64,000 nucleotides of DNA from Candidatus Enterococcus testudinis. GTDB taxonomy: Bacteria; Bacillota; Bacilli; Lactobacillales; Enterococcaceae. The stretch spans positions 188,302 to 252,301 of the forward strand of contig NZ_NGKU01000001.1 of the NCBI RefSeq assembly GCF_002140915.1. Direction: 5' to 3'. How positions within the stretch are numbered: the stretch's first letter is position 1; each line of letters begins with the position of its first letter. Below, piece by piece: positions 9,472 to 18,650 of the stretch. The notes below the pieces were generated by a model. It searched no databases, was not told the origin of the DNA, and was given only the letters and a program-made list of their open reading frames with translations. The translations under genes were made by a program, and so were the position numbers.

Positions 9472-10995
9472 TTACTGTACATCTGCCGCGAACTGTTGTG
9501 CGAGAATGAGATCTCCTGGGTAAGGCGCTTTTTGACCGTTTACTTTTAGAAAGGCTTCCGTTCCTTTGCCAGCCAAAATGACAATATCTTCACTTTGTGC
9601 TTCGGCGATAGCGGCTGTCACAGCAACTTGACGGTCCATCTCGTAAACGACGCGTAAGTGATCGTTGGTGATCGATGCGGCAATTTCAGCCGCAATCGCA
9701 CGAGGGTCTTCAAAATTGGGATCATCACTGGTCAAATAGACGGTATCTGCATATTCAGATAAGGCTCTGCCCATATCGCTACGGCGAGATTCGGCTTTTC
9801 CCCCTGCACTACCCGTCACAAAGAGTAGCTTTCCATTTGGTCGGAGTTGGCGTGCAAGTTGACTCAAGGATTGGAAACTTAAGTAGTTGTGGGCGTAATC
9901 CACGATGATCACAGCACCATTGTTTTTTTCTAAGACGACCATCCGTCCAGGAATGACTACTTTAGGCAGCTCTGCTTGGGCATCACTTGCATGCGCACCC
10001 GCGAGACAAGCAGCTAAAATCGCCGCGGCTGCATTCTCGTGATTGAAAGAACCGAGTAAGCCAAGTTGATAAAGACCCGTTACTTGTAAGACATCTGATG
10101 ATGCAGTCATGGTGAAGGACTTGGGATCAATCCCGTCTTGCACGATATAATCTGCTTCCCCACGTCCATAGGTAATAAAAGGTACTTGGTGAACTTCACA
10201 TGTTTCTCGCAACAATGGATAATGGTCGCTTTGCCGATTCAAAATCATTTGCCGGCTATTGCGGATCAACTGCCGTTTGCAAAAAAGATAATCATCAAAA
10301 GTAGGGTGCTCAACAGGACCGATATGATCCGGAGAAATATTCAAAAATACACCAATATCAAAGGTGAGTCCTGCTACACGCTTGGTTTTGTAAGCTTGGG
10401 AAGAGACCTCCATCACCAAATGGGTCATGCCATTGTCGACAGCCTCTGCCATCATCGCATAAAGATCCAATGTCTCCGGTGTTGTTAAAACGGCACCATG
10501 AAAGGAGTGGCCATCTACTGAATTTTCTTCGGATGAGAAAAAAGCAACTTTATGATTGGTAGATTTGGCTAAAATCGCCCGCGCAAAATAGGCACAGCTG
10601 GTTTTGCCTTTCGTCCCTGTGATACCGATCGTTACTAATCGTTCTTGTGGGTTGCCATAAAATGCGGGGGCAATGACAGCCATTGCTTCGCGAATATCTG
10701 TCACAATGATCCCAAAGGCGGCAACATCTTCATAAGGGCGTTCAGCAATATAACAGGTGCTTCCTTGATGGATAGCTGCTTCGAGATAGCGTTGTTCAAA
10801 GGCGGCACCTTTACAAAAAAAGAGGGTTCCTTCTCTGGCTTGGCGAGAGTCGTAACTCAAAGCGTTAAAGCCTAAATCTGTCATAGGTTCTGGTACGGTA
10901 TACGCCCATTCTTGGGGCGTGATCAATTCTTTTAAAAGGTTTTTTTGCAACAAAATAGTTCGAATTTGTTGAACGGTCATGGTTGCGTTTTGCAT
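9472..10995 (-). CDS. murE: UDP-MurNAc-tripeptide synthetase MurE, L-lysine-adding type
   Basis: Adds the third amino acid of the peptidoglycan stem peptide in the cytoplasm. The chosen ATG (MQNATMTVQQ) has a GGAGA ribosome site and gives 507 residues. The ATP-binding loop is GITGTKGKTS. The Mur ligase segments HLVMEVSSQA and DYAHN are present. The substrate-specifying motif is DDPN (TSDDPNFEDPRA), the pattern of L-Lys-adding enzymes rather than the DNPR of diaminopimelate enzymes, and this agrees with a lactic acid bacterium with Lys-type wall. It is divergent from the flippase gene ytgP, which works in the same pathway. Confidence 0.95.
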   Translation of the reverse strand: MQNATMTVQQIRTILLQKNLLKELITPQEWAYTVPEPMTDLGFNALSYDSRQAREGTLFFCKGAAFEQRYLEAAIHQGSTCYIAERPYEDVAAFGIIVTDIREAMAVIAPAFYGNPQERLVTIGITGTKGKTSCAYFARAILAKSTNHKVAFFSSEENSVDGHSFHGAVLTTPETLDLYAMMAEAVDNGMTHLVMEVSSQAYKTKRVAGLTFDIGVFLNISPDHIGPVEHPTFDDYLFCKRQLIRNSRQMILNRQSDHYPLLRETCEVHQVPFITYGRGEADYIVQDGIDPKSFTMTASSDVLQVTGLYQLGLLGSFNHENAAAAILAACLAGAHASDAQAELPKVVIPGRMVVLEKNNGAVIIVDYAHNYLSFQSLSQLARQLRPNGKLLFVTGSAGGKAESRRSDMGRALSEYADTVYLTSDDPNFEDPRAIAAEIAASITNDHLRVVYEMDRQVAVTAAIAEAQSEDIVILAGKGTEAFLKVNGQKAPYPGDLILAQQFAADVQ

Positions 10996-11196
10996 AATGT
11001 GTCTCCTTCGTTTCTTCTCAACATTTCTCTTATTATAGCATATCGATGAAAAACCTCGGTTTTCTAATTTAAAAGTTTTCGGTAATCCGAACATAATTTG
11101 AAGAAACTTTAAGATGTTGCAAAAATAGATTGCGACTCCTTGCTTTTCGAATTAAAATGAAAGAGATATGTTTGTAGAAAGTTGGAGATAACAGCG

Positions 11197-12843
11197 ATGG
11201 ATAAACACACGCAATCCGTATCAAAAGAATTGACCACACAAGAAAAAATGGCCCAAGGTTCTGCTTGGATGACCATGGGGAATATTGGCTCACGACTATT
11301 AGGTGCCATTTACATCCTGCCTTGGTACTATTGGATGGGTGCCAATGGGGACAAAGCAAATGCATTATTTGGCATGGGCTATAATGTCTACGCCTTATTT
11401 TTAATGATTTCGACCGCTGGGATTCCAGCAGCGATCGCAAAGCAAATCGCCTATTATAATTCACGACAAGAATATCGGACAAGTCAAAGGCTGTTTCTAA
11501 GAGCGTTGCAATTGATGGCCGGCTTTGGTGTTGTCACCGCGGGCATCATGTACTTGGCTGCACCTTGGTTGGCGACAGCTTCTGGCGGTGGTCCAGAATT
11601 GATTCCAACCATGCGTTCATTGAGTATCGCCTTATTGGTCTTTCCATGTATGAGTGTCATGCGTGGTTATTTCCAAGGCAATCAAGACATGAAGCCCTTT
11701 GCTATCTCGCAGATCATTGAACAGATCGCACGGGTCTTTTATATGTTATTGGCGACATTTATTATCATGCGGGTCATCGAGGGAGATTATACGGCTGCGG
11801 TCACGCAATCGACATTTGCTGCGTTTATCGGTGTGTTGGCCAGTGTCATCGTCTTGGGTTACTATTATCAAAAACAGCGGGTCCGAATGGACGTGCTGAT
11901 CGATATGAGCAAAGAAGAGACGGAGATCCAGACCAAAGAACTGATTATTTCTACAATCAAAGAGGCAATTCCATTTATTATTGTAGGGTCAGGGATCACT
12001 ATATTTAAACTAGTCGATCAATATACCTTTGTGCGTATCATGTCTGGATTTACCGAGTTTTCGAATGATCAGCTTTTGGATATGATGGCGATTTTCGGCA
12101 GCAATCCGGATAAATTGACCATGGTGGTTATTGGCCTTGCCACATCGATGGCCTCTACCGGTTTACCGTTGATCAGTGAGGCAGTGGCGAAAAAGGACAA
12201 ACTTAACTTAGCGAAGTTGATCAGCAATAACTTGCAGTTGTATTCATTCGTGATGTTTCCGGCGACATTCGGGATGGTGATTTTGGCTTATCCCCTTTAT
12301 ACATTGTTTTACCGACCAGACACGCTTGGCGCCAGCGTATTAGTCGCTGCCTGTCTGTCAGGGTTGGTCTTGGGATTATTCATGTTGAGTTCCAGCATGT
12401 TGCAGGGGATGTATCATAACAAAGAAGCAGTGGTCTATTTCTTTATCGGATTGATCGTTAAACTGTTGTTGCAATATCCGGCGATCCGCATTTTTCAAGT
12501 ATATGGTCCATTGGTAGCCACATCGATTGCTTTAGCGATCACTTGTTGGCTCAACGTGCGGAAAATGGCGCGAAAAGGGCATTTCAATGTGGTGCTGACG
12601 TTACGGCGCACCTTGCTGATTGCGGTGCTCACATTGATCATGGTTGTCGCTGCTTTGATTGCAAGGCAGGTATTTGGATTGGTCTTGAGCGAAGAAAGCA
12701 AATTCCAATCGTTTGTGTTGAGCATCCTCGTGGCTGGCGTCGGCGGCGGTGTCTATGTGTATAGTGCACTGAAACTTCGCTTAGCGGATAAGCTGTTGGG
12801 TTCTTCAATGGTTCGTCTGCGAAGCAGATTACGCATCAAATAA
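11197..12843 (+). CDS. ytgP: MurJ/YtgP-like lipid flippase (polysaccharide biosynthesis protein)
   Basis: A 548-residue polytopic membrane protein of the MOP superfamily with about 14 hydrophobic helices. The N terminus MAQGSAWMTMGNIGSRLLGAIYILPWYYWMG matches the B. subtilis YtgP (MurJ) family, thought to flip lipid II across the membrane. I take the ATG at 11197 (MDKHTQSV), preceded by GGAGATAACAGCG, rather than a TTG five codons upstream. Its position beside murE and before an RsuA-type pseudouridine synthase mirrors ytgP-ytzG of Bacillus. Confidence 0.88.
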   Translation: MDKHTQSVSKELTTQEKMAQGSAWMTMGNIGSRLLGAIYILPWYYWMGANGDKANALFGMGYNVYALFLMISTAGIPAAIAKQIAYYNSRQEYRTSQRLFLRALQLMAGFGVVTAGIMYLAAPWLATASGGGPELIPTMRSLSIALLVFPCMSVMRGYFQGNQDMKPFAISQIIEQIARVFYMLLATFIIMRVIEGDYTAAVTQSTFAAFIGVLASVIVLGYYYQKQRVRMDVLIDMSKEETEIQTKELIISTIKEAIPFIIVGSGITIFKLVDQYTFVRIMSGFTEFSNDQLLDMMAIFGSNPDKLTMVVIGLATSMASTGLPLISEAVAKKDKLNLAKLISNNLQLYSFVMFPATFGMVILAYPLYTLFYRPDTLGASVLVAACLSGLVLGLFMLSSSMLQGMYHNKEAVVYFFIGLIVKLLLQYPAIRIFQVYGPLVATSIALAITCWLNVRKMARKGHFNVVLTLRRTLLIAVLTLIMVVAALIARQVFGLVLSEESKFQSFVLSILVAGVGGGVYVYSALKLRLADKLLGSSMVRLRSRLRIK

Positions 12844-12849
12844 TCAATA

Positions 12850-12897
12850 TCAACAGCCACGGGCCACTCTTTGTTGTGCCTAGTGGCTGTTTTATTA
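12850..12897 (+). terminator. Terminator after ytgP
   Basis: The inverted repeat CAACAGCCAC / GTGGCTGTT is followed by T-rich sequence. Its presence argues that the downstream pseudouridine synthase is read through or has its own promoter. Confidence 0.65.
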
Positions 12898-12933
12898 GCA
12901 GCTGTTTTATATGATAAAAAAGGAAGTGGCAAC

Positions 12934-13656
12934 TTGCGATTAGATAAATTTTTAGCAGATATGGGCTATGGTTCCCGTAAAGAGGTCAAAGGCTATATCA
13001 AAAAAGGACGCGTGACGGTCAACGACAACATCGTCAAGAGTGACAAAACACAAGTCGATGAACAAACAGACCAAGTCTGCTTCGATCAAGAACCGATCCA
13101 GTATCAACGCTGGTATTATTACTTGCTCCATAAGCCGGCAGGGGTGATTTCAGCAACTGTTGATTCGTATGAAGAGACGGTCTTGGATCTATTTACGGAA
13201 GAAGATTTTCGCGAAGATTTGTTTCCTGTGGGCCGTTTGGACAAAGATACGGAAGGCTTTCTCTTGATCACCAATGATGGCGTTTTGGCGCATCAACTGC
13301 TCTCACCAAAAAAACATGTTGAAAAAGAATACTACGCACAAGTAGAAGGGATCATGACAGAAGCAGACCAATCGGTGTTTGAAAAAGGGCTGCAACTAGA
13401 TGGGGAATGGACTTTGCCGGCCCAATTGATGATCACCAATACAAATCAAATTGAAGGCACCAGCGAAATCCAATTGATTTTGCATGAAGGCAAATTCCAT
13501 CAGGTCAAGCGTATGGTCCAAGCAGTGGGCAAAGAAGTACGCTACTTGAAACGGATTCGTATGGGTGGCCTCTCCTTACCTGCTGATTTGCCGGTAGGCA
13601 GTTATCGACCGCTGACGACGGATGAACTAGCTTTATTGGCAAAGCCAAAAGAATAG
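12934..13656 (+). CDS. RsuA-family 16S rRNA pseudouridine synthase
   Basis: A 240-residue enzyme that isomerises uridine to pseudouridine in small-subunit rRNA (U516-type in the RsuA family). It has an N-terminal S4 RNA-binding domain (LRLDKFLADMGYGSRKEVKGYIKKGRVTVND) and the catalytic motif GRLDKDTEGFLLITNDG with the nucleophilic Asp. GKFHQVKRMVQAVGKEV near the C terminus is also typical. The open frame extends upstream to 12871 through a terminator stem. I choose the TTG at 12934, directly behind AAAGGAAGTGG and giving the standard family start LRLDK. Position after ytgP corresponds to Bacillus ytzG. Confidence 0.9.
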   Translation: MRLDKFLADMGYGSRKEVKGYIKKGRVTVNDNIVKSDKTQVDEQTDQVCFDQEPIQYQRWYYYLLHKPAGVISATVDSYEETVLDLFTEEDFREDLFPVGRLDKDTEGFLLITNDGVLAHQLLSPKKHVEKEYYAQVEGIMTEADQSVFEKGLQLDGEWTLPAQLMITNTNQIEGTSEIQLILHEGKFHQVKRMVQAVGKEVRYLKRIRMGGLSLPADLPVGSYRPLTTDELALLAKPKE

Positions 13657-13659
13657 CCA

Positions 13660-13692
13660 AAAAGCCTGCACACGTCGGTGCAGGCTTTTTTA
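13660..13692. terminator. Bidirectional terminator between the two pseudouridine synthase genes
   Basis: AAAAAGCCTGCAC pairs with GTGCAGGCTTTTT around a 6-base loop. The site lies between convergent genes. Confidence 0.88.
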
Positions 13693-14544
13693 CCAAAGTC
13701 CGGGTTCAGCAGTGATGATCAAGTATTCTTTTGTAAACGGGTGTGTCAGGTGTATATCATGGGCATGAAGCATCATTCTAGGGGCAGACTGTTGTTGATA
13801 TAAGGGGTCACCAACGATTGGATGCCCGATGCTGGCTAAATGCACCCTGATTTGATGGGTCCGGCCGGTATCTAACACACAATAGATAGTGGTCGTTTTG
13901 GCATGCTTTTGATCAATAGTCACATGGGTGACGGCTGTTTGCCCATGGCGAGGATCAATCACACGTTTGCGACGATCATGACGGTCACGGCCGATTTTTG
14001 TAGTGATTGTTTGGTCTTGGTTGATCTGGCCCCAGACAACAGCCTGGTAACGACGATAGATGTCTTTTTGTTCAAGCATCCGGCCGAGAATTGGTAAAAC
14101 AAAGGGATTTTTAGCGAATAAGACCACACCACTCGTTTCTTTATCTAGCCGATGGACGACATACGGTTGTGTGCGGGTCGGTGCCAAATAAGCGGCTACG
14201 TGATTCAACAGTGTATCCTGTTCATCTGGTTGGTTAGGATGTGTTTTGATGCCAACGGGTTTGTTGACGACAATCAAATGCGCGTCTTCATAACAGACGT
14301 TGACTTGTACAGCGTTGCCCAACAGAACCGGTTGATAGCTGTAATCAGTGTCTTCTATCACCAAGGTTACTTTGTCGCCAGCTGAGACTGTTTGATGAAA
14401 CATCGCTGGTTGGTCATTGACCTGCACCTCTTTGCGGGTACGCAGGAAATGCCGGACTTTTCTAGGAACCAGCCATTCATTTTCGAGAAGTTCTCTTAGG
14501 GTTGTTGTTGATTGATCTGCAGGCAGAATCATTGTATATTCCAT
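13690..14544 (-). CDS. RluA-family pseudouridine synthase
   Basis: A 284-residue pseudouridine synthase of the RluA/RluD branch acting on large-subunit rRNA or tRNA. An S4-like N-terminal region (RELLENEWLVPRKVRHFLRTRKEVQVND) precedes the catalytic motif VVHRLDKETSGVVLFAKN, with the nucleophilic Asp in RLDKETSG. The C terminus carries the RTHQIRVHLASIGHPIVGDPLY motif. Start at ATG 14544 with a GAGG ribosome site; ATG 14532 is an alternative. The target uridine cannot be deduced from sequence. Confidence 0.9.
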   Translation of the reverse strand: MEYTMILPADQSTTTLRELLENEWLVPRKVRHFLRTRKEVQVNDQPAMFHQTVSAGDKVTLVIEDTDYSYQPVLLGNAVQVNVCYEDAHLIVVNKPVGIKTHPNQPDEQDTLLNHVAAYLAPTRTQPYVVHRLDKETSGVVLFAKNPFVLPILGRMLEQKDIYRRYQAVVWGQINQDQTITTKIGRDRHDRRKRVIDPRHGQTAVTHVTIDQKHAKTTTIYCVLDTGRTHQIRVHLASIGHPIVGDPLYQQQSAPRMMLHAHDIHLTHPFTKEYLIITAEPGLW

Positions 14545-14732
14545 AAGATGGACCTCATTTCTAATCGTTTGCTGTTATTATAGCATTTTTAAGCTTTTCT
14601 TATGAAAAAATATAGAAAAAAAAGAGCTTTCAGTGCTACACTGAGAAAGGTTTATTACCCAAAATTTCCAACTGCAGCCGGATAAGAAATCGGCATCTAT
14701 ATGCTACACTTTGATAAAAGGAGCGTGAAGCA

Positions 14733-16895
14733 ATGGAGTGGAAGTCCATCCTTCAGAAAATAAAAACCAGCTGGCTGACGTTTTGGCGCTGGATCAAACC
14801 CTATCTACAACAATTTCACCAATGGCGCAAGCGCATATGGAAAAAATATCACGTCAACAAAATCTTTATTCTACTTAGTTTGGTTGCACTTTTAGTGATG
14901 AGTGGTTACTTATTCTATATTGCCAAAAATACCAAGGTCAGCGAGTTAGAATCAGGACTGAAAGAGTCAACGGTCATTTACGATGCCAACGGCGATGAAG
15001 CGGGGCAACTCTACTCGCAAAAAGGGACCTATATTTCCCTCGATGATATTTCGACGGACGTCATCAATGCCTTGATCTCTACGGAGGACCGTAATTTTTA
15101 CAGCCACCATGGTTTTGATATCAAAGGAATCGCCAGAGCAGCGGTACGTGTCATGATCAACCGCAGTACCGAAGGTGGCGGCGGCAGTACGATCACCCAA
15201 CAATTGGCCAAAAACGCCTACCTGTCATTGGATCAAACCTTTAGCAGAAAAGCCAAAGAACTATTTTTGGCTATTGAAATCGAAAAAAAATATACCAAAG
15301 ATGAAATATTAGAAATGTATCTCAATAGCTCTTACTTTGGCAATGGGGTCTGGGGCATCCAAGATGCGTCTCTCAAATATTTTGGTGTCAATGCCTCTGA
15401 ATTGTCGATTGGCGAAGCAGCCACTTTGGTGGGCATGCTGAAAGGCCCATCGATCTACAACCCTATCGATCATTTGGAAAATGCCACCAATCGGCGGGAT
15501 ACCGTGTTGAGTCTGATGGTGGACAATGGTGTATTGGATCAAACGACGGCGGATCAGCAAGCACAAGTGGCTTTAGGGGATCTGCTATATGATGGCTATG
15601 GCAATTCTGAATCCGGCTATAAATATCCATATTATTTCGACGCTGTTATTGATGAAGCCGAATCTTATGGCTTAGACGCCGATGATGTCATGAACCGCGG
15701 GTACAAAATTTATACAGCCCTGGATCAAAATTATCAAGCCCAAATGGAAGCCACGTATAAGAATGATACATTGTTCCCTGCAAATGCTTCTGATGGCACC
15801 ATGGTCCAATCCGGATCAGTAGCATTGGATCCAAACACCGGCGGCGTGCAGGCTTTGGTTGGACGCCGAGGAGAGCATGTTTTCCGCGGGTTCAACTTTG
15901 CGACCCAAATGAAACGTTCACCAGGCTCAACGATCAAGCCAATCAGTGTCTATGCACCGGCGTTAGAAGCAGGGTATGAACCTGACAGTATTTTGCAAGA
16001 CGAACCGTTAGACTTTTATGATGCGCAAAACTTTGACGGTACTTATTCCGGTGAAGTGGCGATGTATCAAGCGTTGGCCCAAAGTTTGAATTTGCCGGCT
16101 GTTTGGCTGTTGCATGAGATTGGATTAGATCGAGGCTATAGCGAGGCGCAAGATTTTGGCCTATCGTTGACCGATTCGGACAAATATTGGGGCTTGGCAT
16201 TAGGTGGTTTAGAAAAAGGGGAATCACCGATGACAATGGCTGCTGCGTATGGTGTCTTTGCCAACGGTGGCTATTACTATCAACCACATTTGATCACCAA
16301 AATCGTTGACTCAACAGGGGCGGTGATTGTCGACAATACCACCGCACAAGGCAAGCGGATCATCTCACAAGAAACAGCAGACAAAATGACCAGCATGATG
16401 TTGGGTACTTACTCAAATGGAACAGGTGTCAGCGCCAGTCCATACGGCTTCACAGTTGCTGGGAAAACAGGGACGACAGAAACCAATTTTGATGCGTCTA
16501 AGGTCAATGACCAATGGATCATGGGCTATACACCCGATGTAGTGATCTCTACATGGCTTGGCTTTGAACAATCCAGTGCGGAACACTACTTGACGGGAAC
16601 CAGCGGACAAGTCGTAGGGAAAGTCTTTAAAGCAGAAGCTGAGAACATATTGCCATATACACAAGGCAATCAATTCCAAGTAGCAGATGCTTATTTGACA
16701 GGTGGTCAATTGATGGCCGCAGACGAGGTGCCTGATACCCAAAGCGATGACAATAGCAGCTCCAGCAATTGGCAGCAATCGGTGAATGATTTTGCTGAAA
16801 GTGCCAAAGAAGGCGTGAAAGAGTTTGGCGACAAGATCAAAGAAGGGACCAAAGATCTATTCGGCGGACTATGGCGTTCAATCAACGGCAATTAA
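14733..16895 (+). CDS. pbp2A: Bifunctional transglycosylase/transpeptidase, PBP2a type (class A PBP)
   Basis: A 720-residue class A penicillin-binding protein that polymerises glycan strands and cross-links them outside the membrane. A cytoplasmic tail rich in Trp and basic residues leads to one membrane anchor at about 45-66. The GT51 domain spans about 80-260 with STEDRNFYSHHGFD and GGGSTITQQLAKN. The transpeptidase domain has SxxK at Ser399 (SPGSTIKP), SLN (AQSLNLPAV) and KTGTTE. The tail after about residue 665 is Ser-rich then charged. Length and gene context fit the S. pneumoniae PBP2a / enterococcal PBP2A family. Confidence 0.9.
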   Translation: MEWKSILQKIKTSWLTFWRWIKPYLQQFHQWRKRIWKKYHVNKIFILLSLVALLVMSGYLFYIAKNTKVSELESGLKESTVIYDANGDEAGQLYSQKGTYISLDDISTDVINALISTEDRNFYSHHGFDIKGIARAAVRVMINRSTEGGGGSTITQQLAKNAYLSLDQTFSRKAKELFLAIEIEKKYTKDEILEMYLNSSYFGNGVWGIQDASLKYFGVNASELSIGEAATLVGMLKGPSIYNPIDHLENATNRRDTVLSLMVDNGVLDQTTADQQAQVALGDLLYDGYGNSESGYKYPYYFDAVIDEAESYGLDADDVMNRGYKIYTALDQNYQAQMEATYKNDTLFPANASDGTMVQSGSVALDPNTGGVQALVGRRGEHVFRGFNFATQMKRSPGSTIKPISVYAPALEAGYEPDSILQDEPLDFYDAQNFDGTYSGEVAMYQALAQSLNLPAVWLLHEIGLDRGYSEAQDFGLSLTDSDKYWGLALGGLEKGESPMTMAAAYGVFANGGYYYQPHLITKIVDSTGAVIVDNTTAQGKRIISQETADKMTSMMLGTYSNGTGVSASPYGFTVAGKTGTTETNFDASKVNDQWIMGYTPDVVISTWLGFEQSSAEHYLTGTSGQVVGKVFKAEAENILPYTQGNQFQVADAYLTGGQLMAADEVPDTQSDDNSSSSNWQQSVNDFAESAKEGVKEFGDKIKEGTKDLFGGLWRSINGN

Positions 16896-16969
16896 AACAA
16901 CCATGCAAGCGCTAGGCATGAATGATGCAACAATGGTATACTAAAGAAAAGTGAAAGGATGGAGATAAA

Positions 16970-17311
16970 ATGGCAAATATTTATGATACAGCGAATCAAT
17001 TAGAACGTGAATTGCGGGAGTCAGAGCAATTTCAAGATTTGAAAGGCTCATTTGATCGTTTGAAAGCCAATGAAGAGGCGTATGCGTTATTCAAAGAGTT
17101 CCAAACCTTACAGCAAACCCTGCAACAAAAAATGATGGCCGGCGAAGAAATGACAGAAGATGAGGCCCAACAAGCCCAAACGCTCTCACAAAAAATCCAA
17201 GAAGATGGCATCGTTTCTGATTTGATGCAAAAAGAACAAGCATTTAGTTTAGTAGCCAATGACTTGAACCGGATCATCATGGGTCCCGTTCGCGATTTAT
17301 ATGAAGCGTAA
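16970..17311 (+). CDS. yheA: YheA/YlbF-family helical protein (UPF0342)
   Basis: A 113-residue, almost entirely helical protein starting [18 protein letters not shown] and ending GPVRDLY, both typical of the YheA/YmcA/YlbF superfamily. YlbF and YmcA act with YaaT in RNA processing in Bacillus, but the YheA branch has no firmly known role. It sits upstream of yhaO-yhaN-yhaM, the same neighbourhood as in Bacillus, separated by a terminator. Confidence 0.85.
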   Translation: MANIYDTANQLERELRESEQFQDLKGSFDRLKANEEAYALFKEFQTLQQTLQQKMMAGEEMTEDEAQQAQTLSQKIQEDGIVSDLMQKEQAFSLVANDLNRIIMGPVRDLYEA

Positions 17312-17336
17312 TCGATAAATAGATCGATTGTTTTTC

Positions 17337-17370
17337 AAGCAGATTTGAGTTTTCTCAGATCTGCTTTTTT
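17337..17370 (+). terminator. Terminator after yheA
   Basis: AAGCAGAT and ATCTGCTT pair, with additional pairing inside (TTGAG/CTCA), followed by a T run. Confidence 0.8.
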
Positions 17371-17447
17371 ATGCGAACAAATTTTCGTATATTGCTGACG
17401 AAAAGCCAAAGAAATGTTATGATAAAAGCATCAAGGGGGGAGTCAAC

Positions 17448-18650
17448 ATGCGATTTTTACATAGCGCCGATTTACATATCGATCGGTCATTTGAAGGTCT
17501 TCATCTGTTATCTGAAAAAGTCAAAGCCCAACTCCCAGGAATCAACCATCAAGTCATGCGTCATTTGACAGATTTGGCATTGGCGCAAGCAGTGGATTTT
17601 GTTTTATTCGCAGGGGATACCTTCCATCAAGCGCGGCCTAGCTTGAAAGTACAACATGATTTTTTTACGGAAATCAATCGTTTGGCAGCGGCTGAGATAC
17701 CCGTTTATATGATTTTTGGCAATCATGATTATTATGATCCGCAACGGTATTGGTTTTCTTTTCCAGAAAATGTTCATTTATTTGAATCGGAAACGGTGGA
17801 AACCTTTGAAGGTGTGACAAAAAATGGCGAAAGCTATGCAATCAGCGGTTTTAGTTATCAACATCCATGGATCGAGAGGGATAAAGTCTCGGCTTTTCCG
17901 CCAAGAAAAGCGGTAGATTACCATATTGGCTTGTATCATGGCGATCAAGCGGGTACGCGATATGCGCCGTTTTCTGTCAGTGAGATGAGAAAGAAAGGGT
18001 ATGACTACTGGGCGTTGGGTCATATCCATGTTCCAAAAACAGTAGCAGAAGAGCCGCCAATCATTTATCCCGGTACGCCGCAAGGTAAAACCAAGAAGGA
18101 GACGGCTTCCGGTGTCGTGATCGCGGATCTGACCCCGCAAGGCGCAAAAATCCAACAAGAATCGGTAGCTGAATTATTTTGGGAAACACAGCAGGTATCT
18201 TTGGCTGGGATCAAAGAAGCCAATGAAGTGCTGCCAACGATCATCCAGCAAGTCCAAAGTCCGCGAGGCAGATTGTTGCATTTGCAGATTGAAGATGATC
18301 AACAGCTGCCATCAGATTGGTTAATGGATGCAGAAAAAAATGAATGGATCACTTACCTCAATGAGCGATTGGCACAGTTTGAGCCATTACAAGTCGTCTA
18401 TGGAATCACTGCCGCACAAACAGCTGTGGAAACATCTAGCTTAGCGATCTCTGAGGCATACTTGACACAAAGCCTTCAGCTGTATCAAGATCCTGCCATT
18501 TTTTCGGATGGACTGGCAGAGCTGCTGCAACATCCAATGATCCAGCGAGGGATCGATCAGGCATCTTTCCAAGAAGATGTCTTGGCGGAAACAACTGCTT
18601 TGCTACAACAAACATTTGATTGGATAGGTGACAGCGATGATCATTCTTAA
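17448..18650 (+). CDS. yhaO: DNA repair exonuclease YhaO (SbcD/Mre11-like metallophosphoesterase)
   Basis: A 400-residue calcineurin-fold nuclease. The five metal-binding motifs are visible: FLHSADLHIDR (DxH), FAGDTFH (GD), FGNHDYYD (GNHD), GLYHGDQ and ALGHIHVP (GHxH). The family is the Mre11/SbcD-like partner of the SMC-type ATPase YhaN, whose start overlaps this gene's 3' end by 14 bp, so the two products are presumably made in a fixed ratio. The complex is expected to process DNA ends. Start ATG 17448 has a GGGGGAG ribosome site. Confidence 0.9.
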   Translation: MRFLHSADLHIDRSFEGLHLLSEKVKAQLPGINHQVMRHLTDLALAQAVDFVLFAGDTFHQARPSLKVQHDFFTEINRLAAAEIPVYMIFGNHDYYDPQRYWFSFPENVHLFESETVETFEGVTKNGESYAISGFSYQHPWIERDKVSAFPPRKAVDYHIGLYHGDQAGTRYAPFSVSEMRKKGYDYWALGHIHVPKTVAEEPPIIYPGTPQGKTKKETASGVVIADLTPQGAKIQQESVAELFWETQQVSLAGIKEANEVLPTIIQQVQSPRGRLLHLQIEDDQQLPSDWLMDAEKNEWITYLNERLAQFEPLQVVYGITAAQTAVETSSLAISEAYLTQSLQLYQDPAIFSDGLAELLQHPMIQRGIDQASFQEDVLAETTALLQQTFDWIGDSDDHS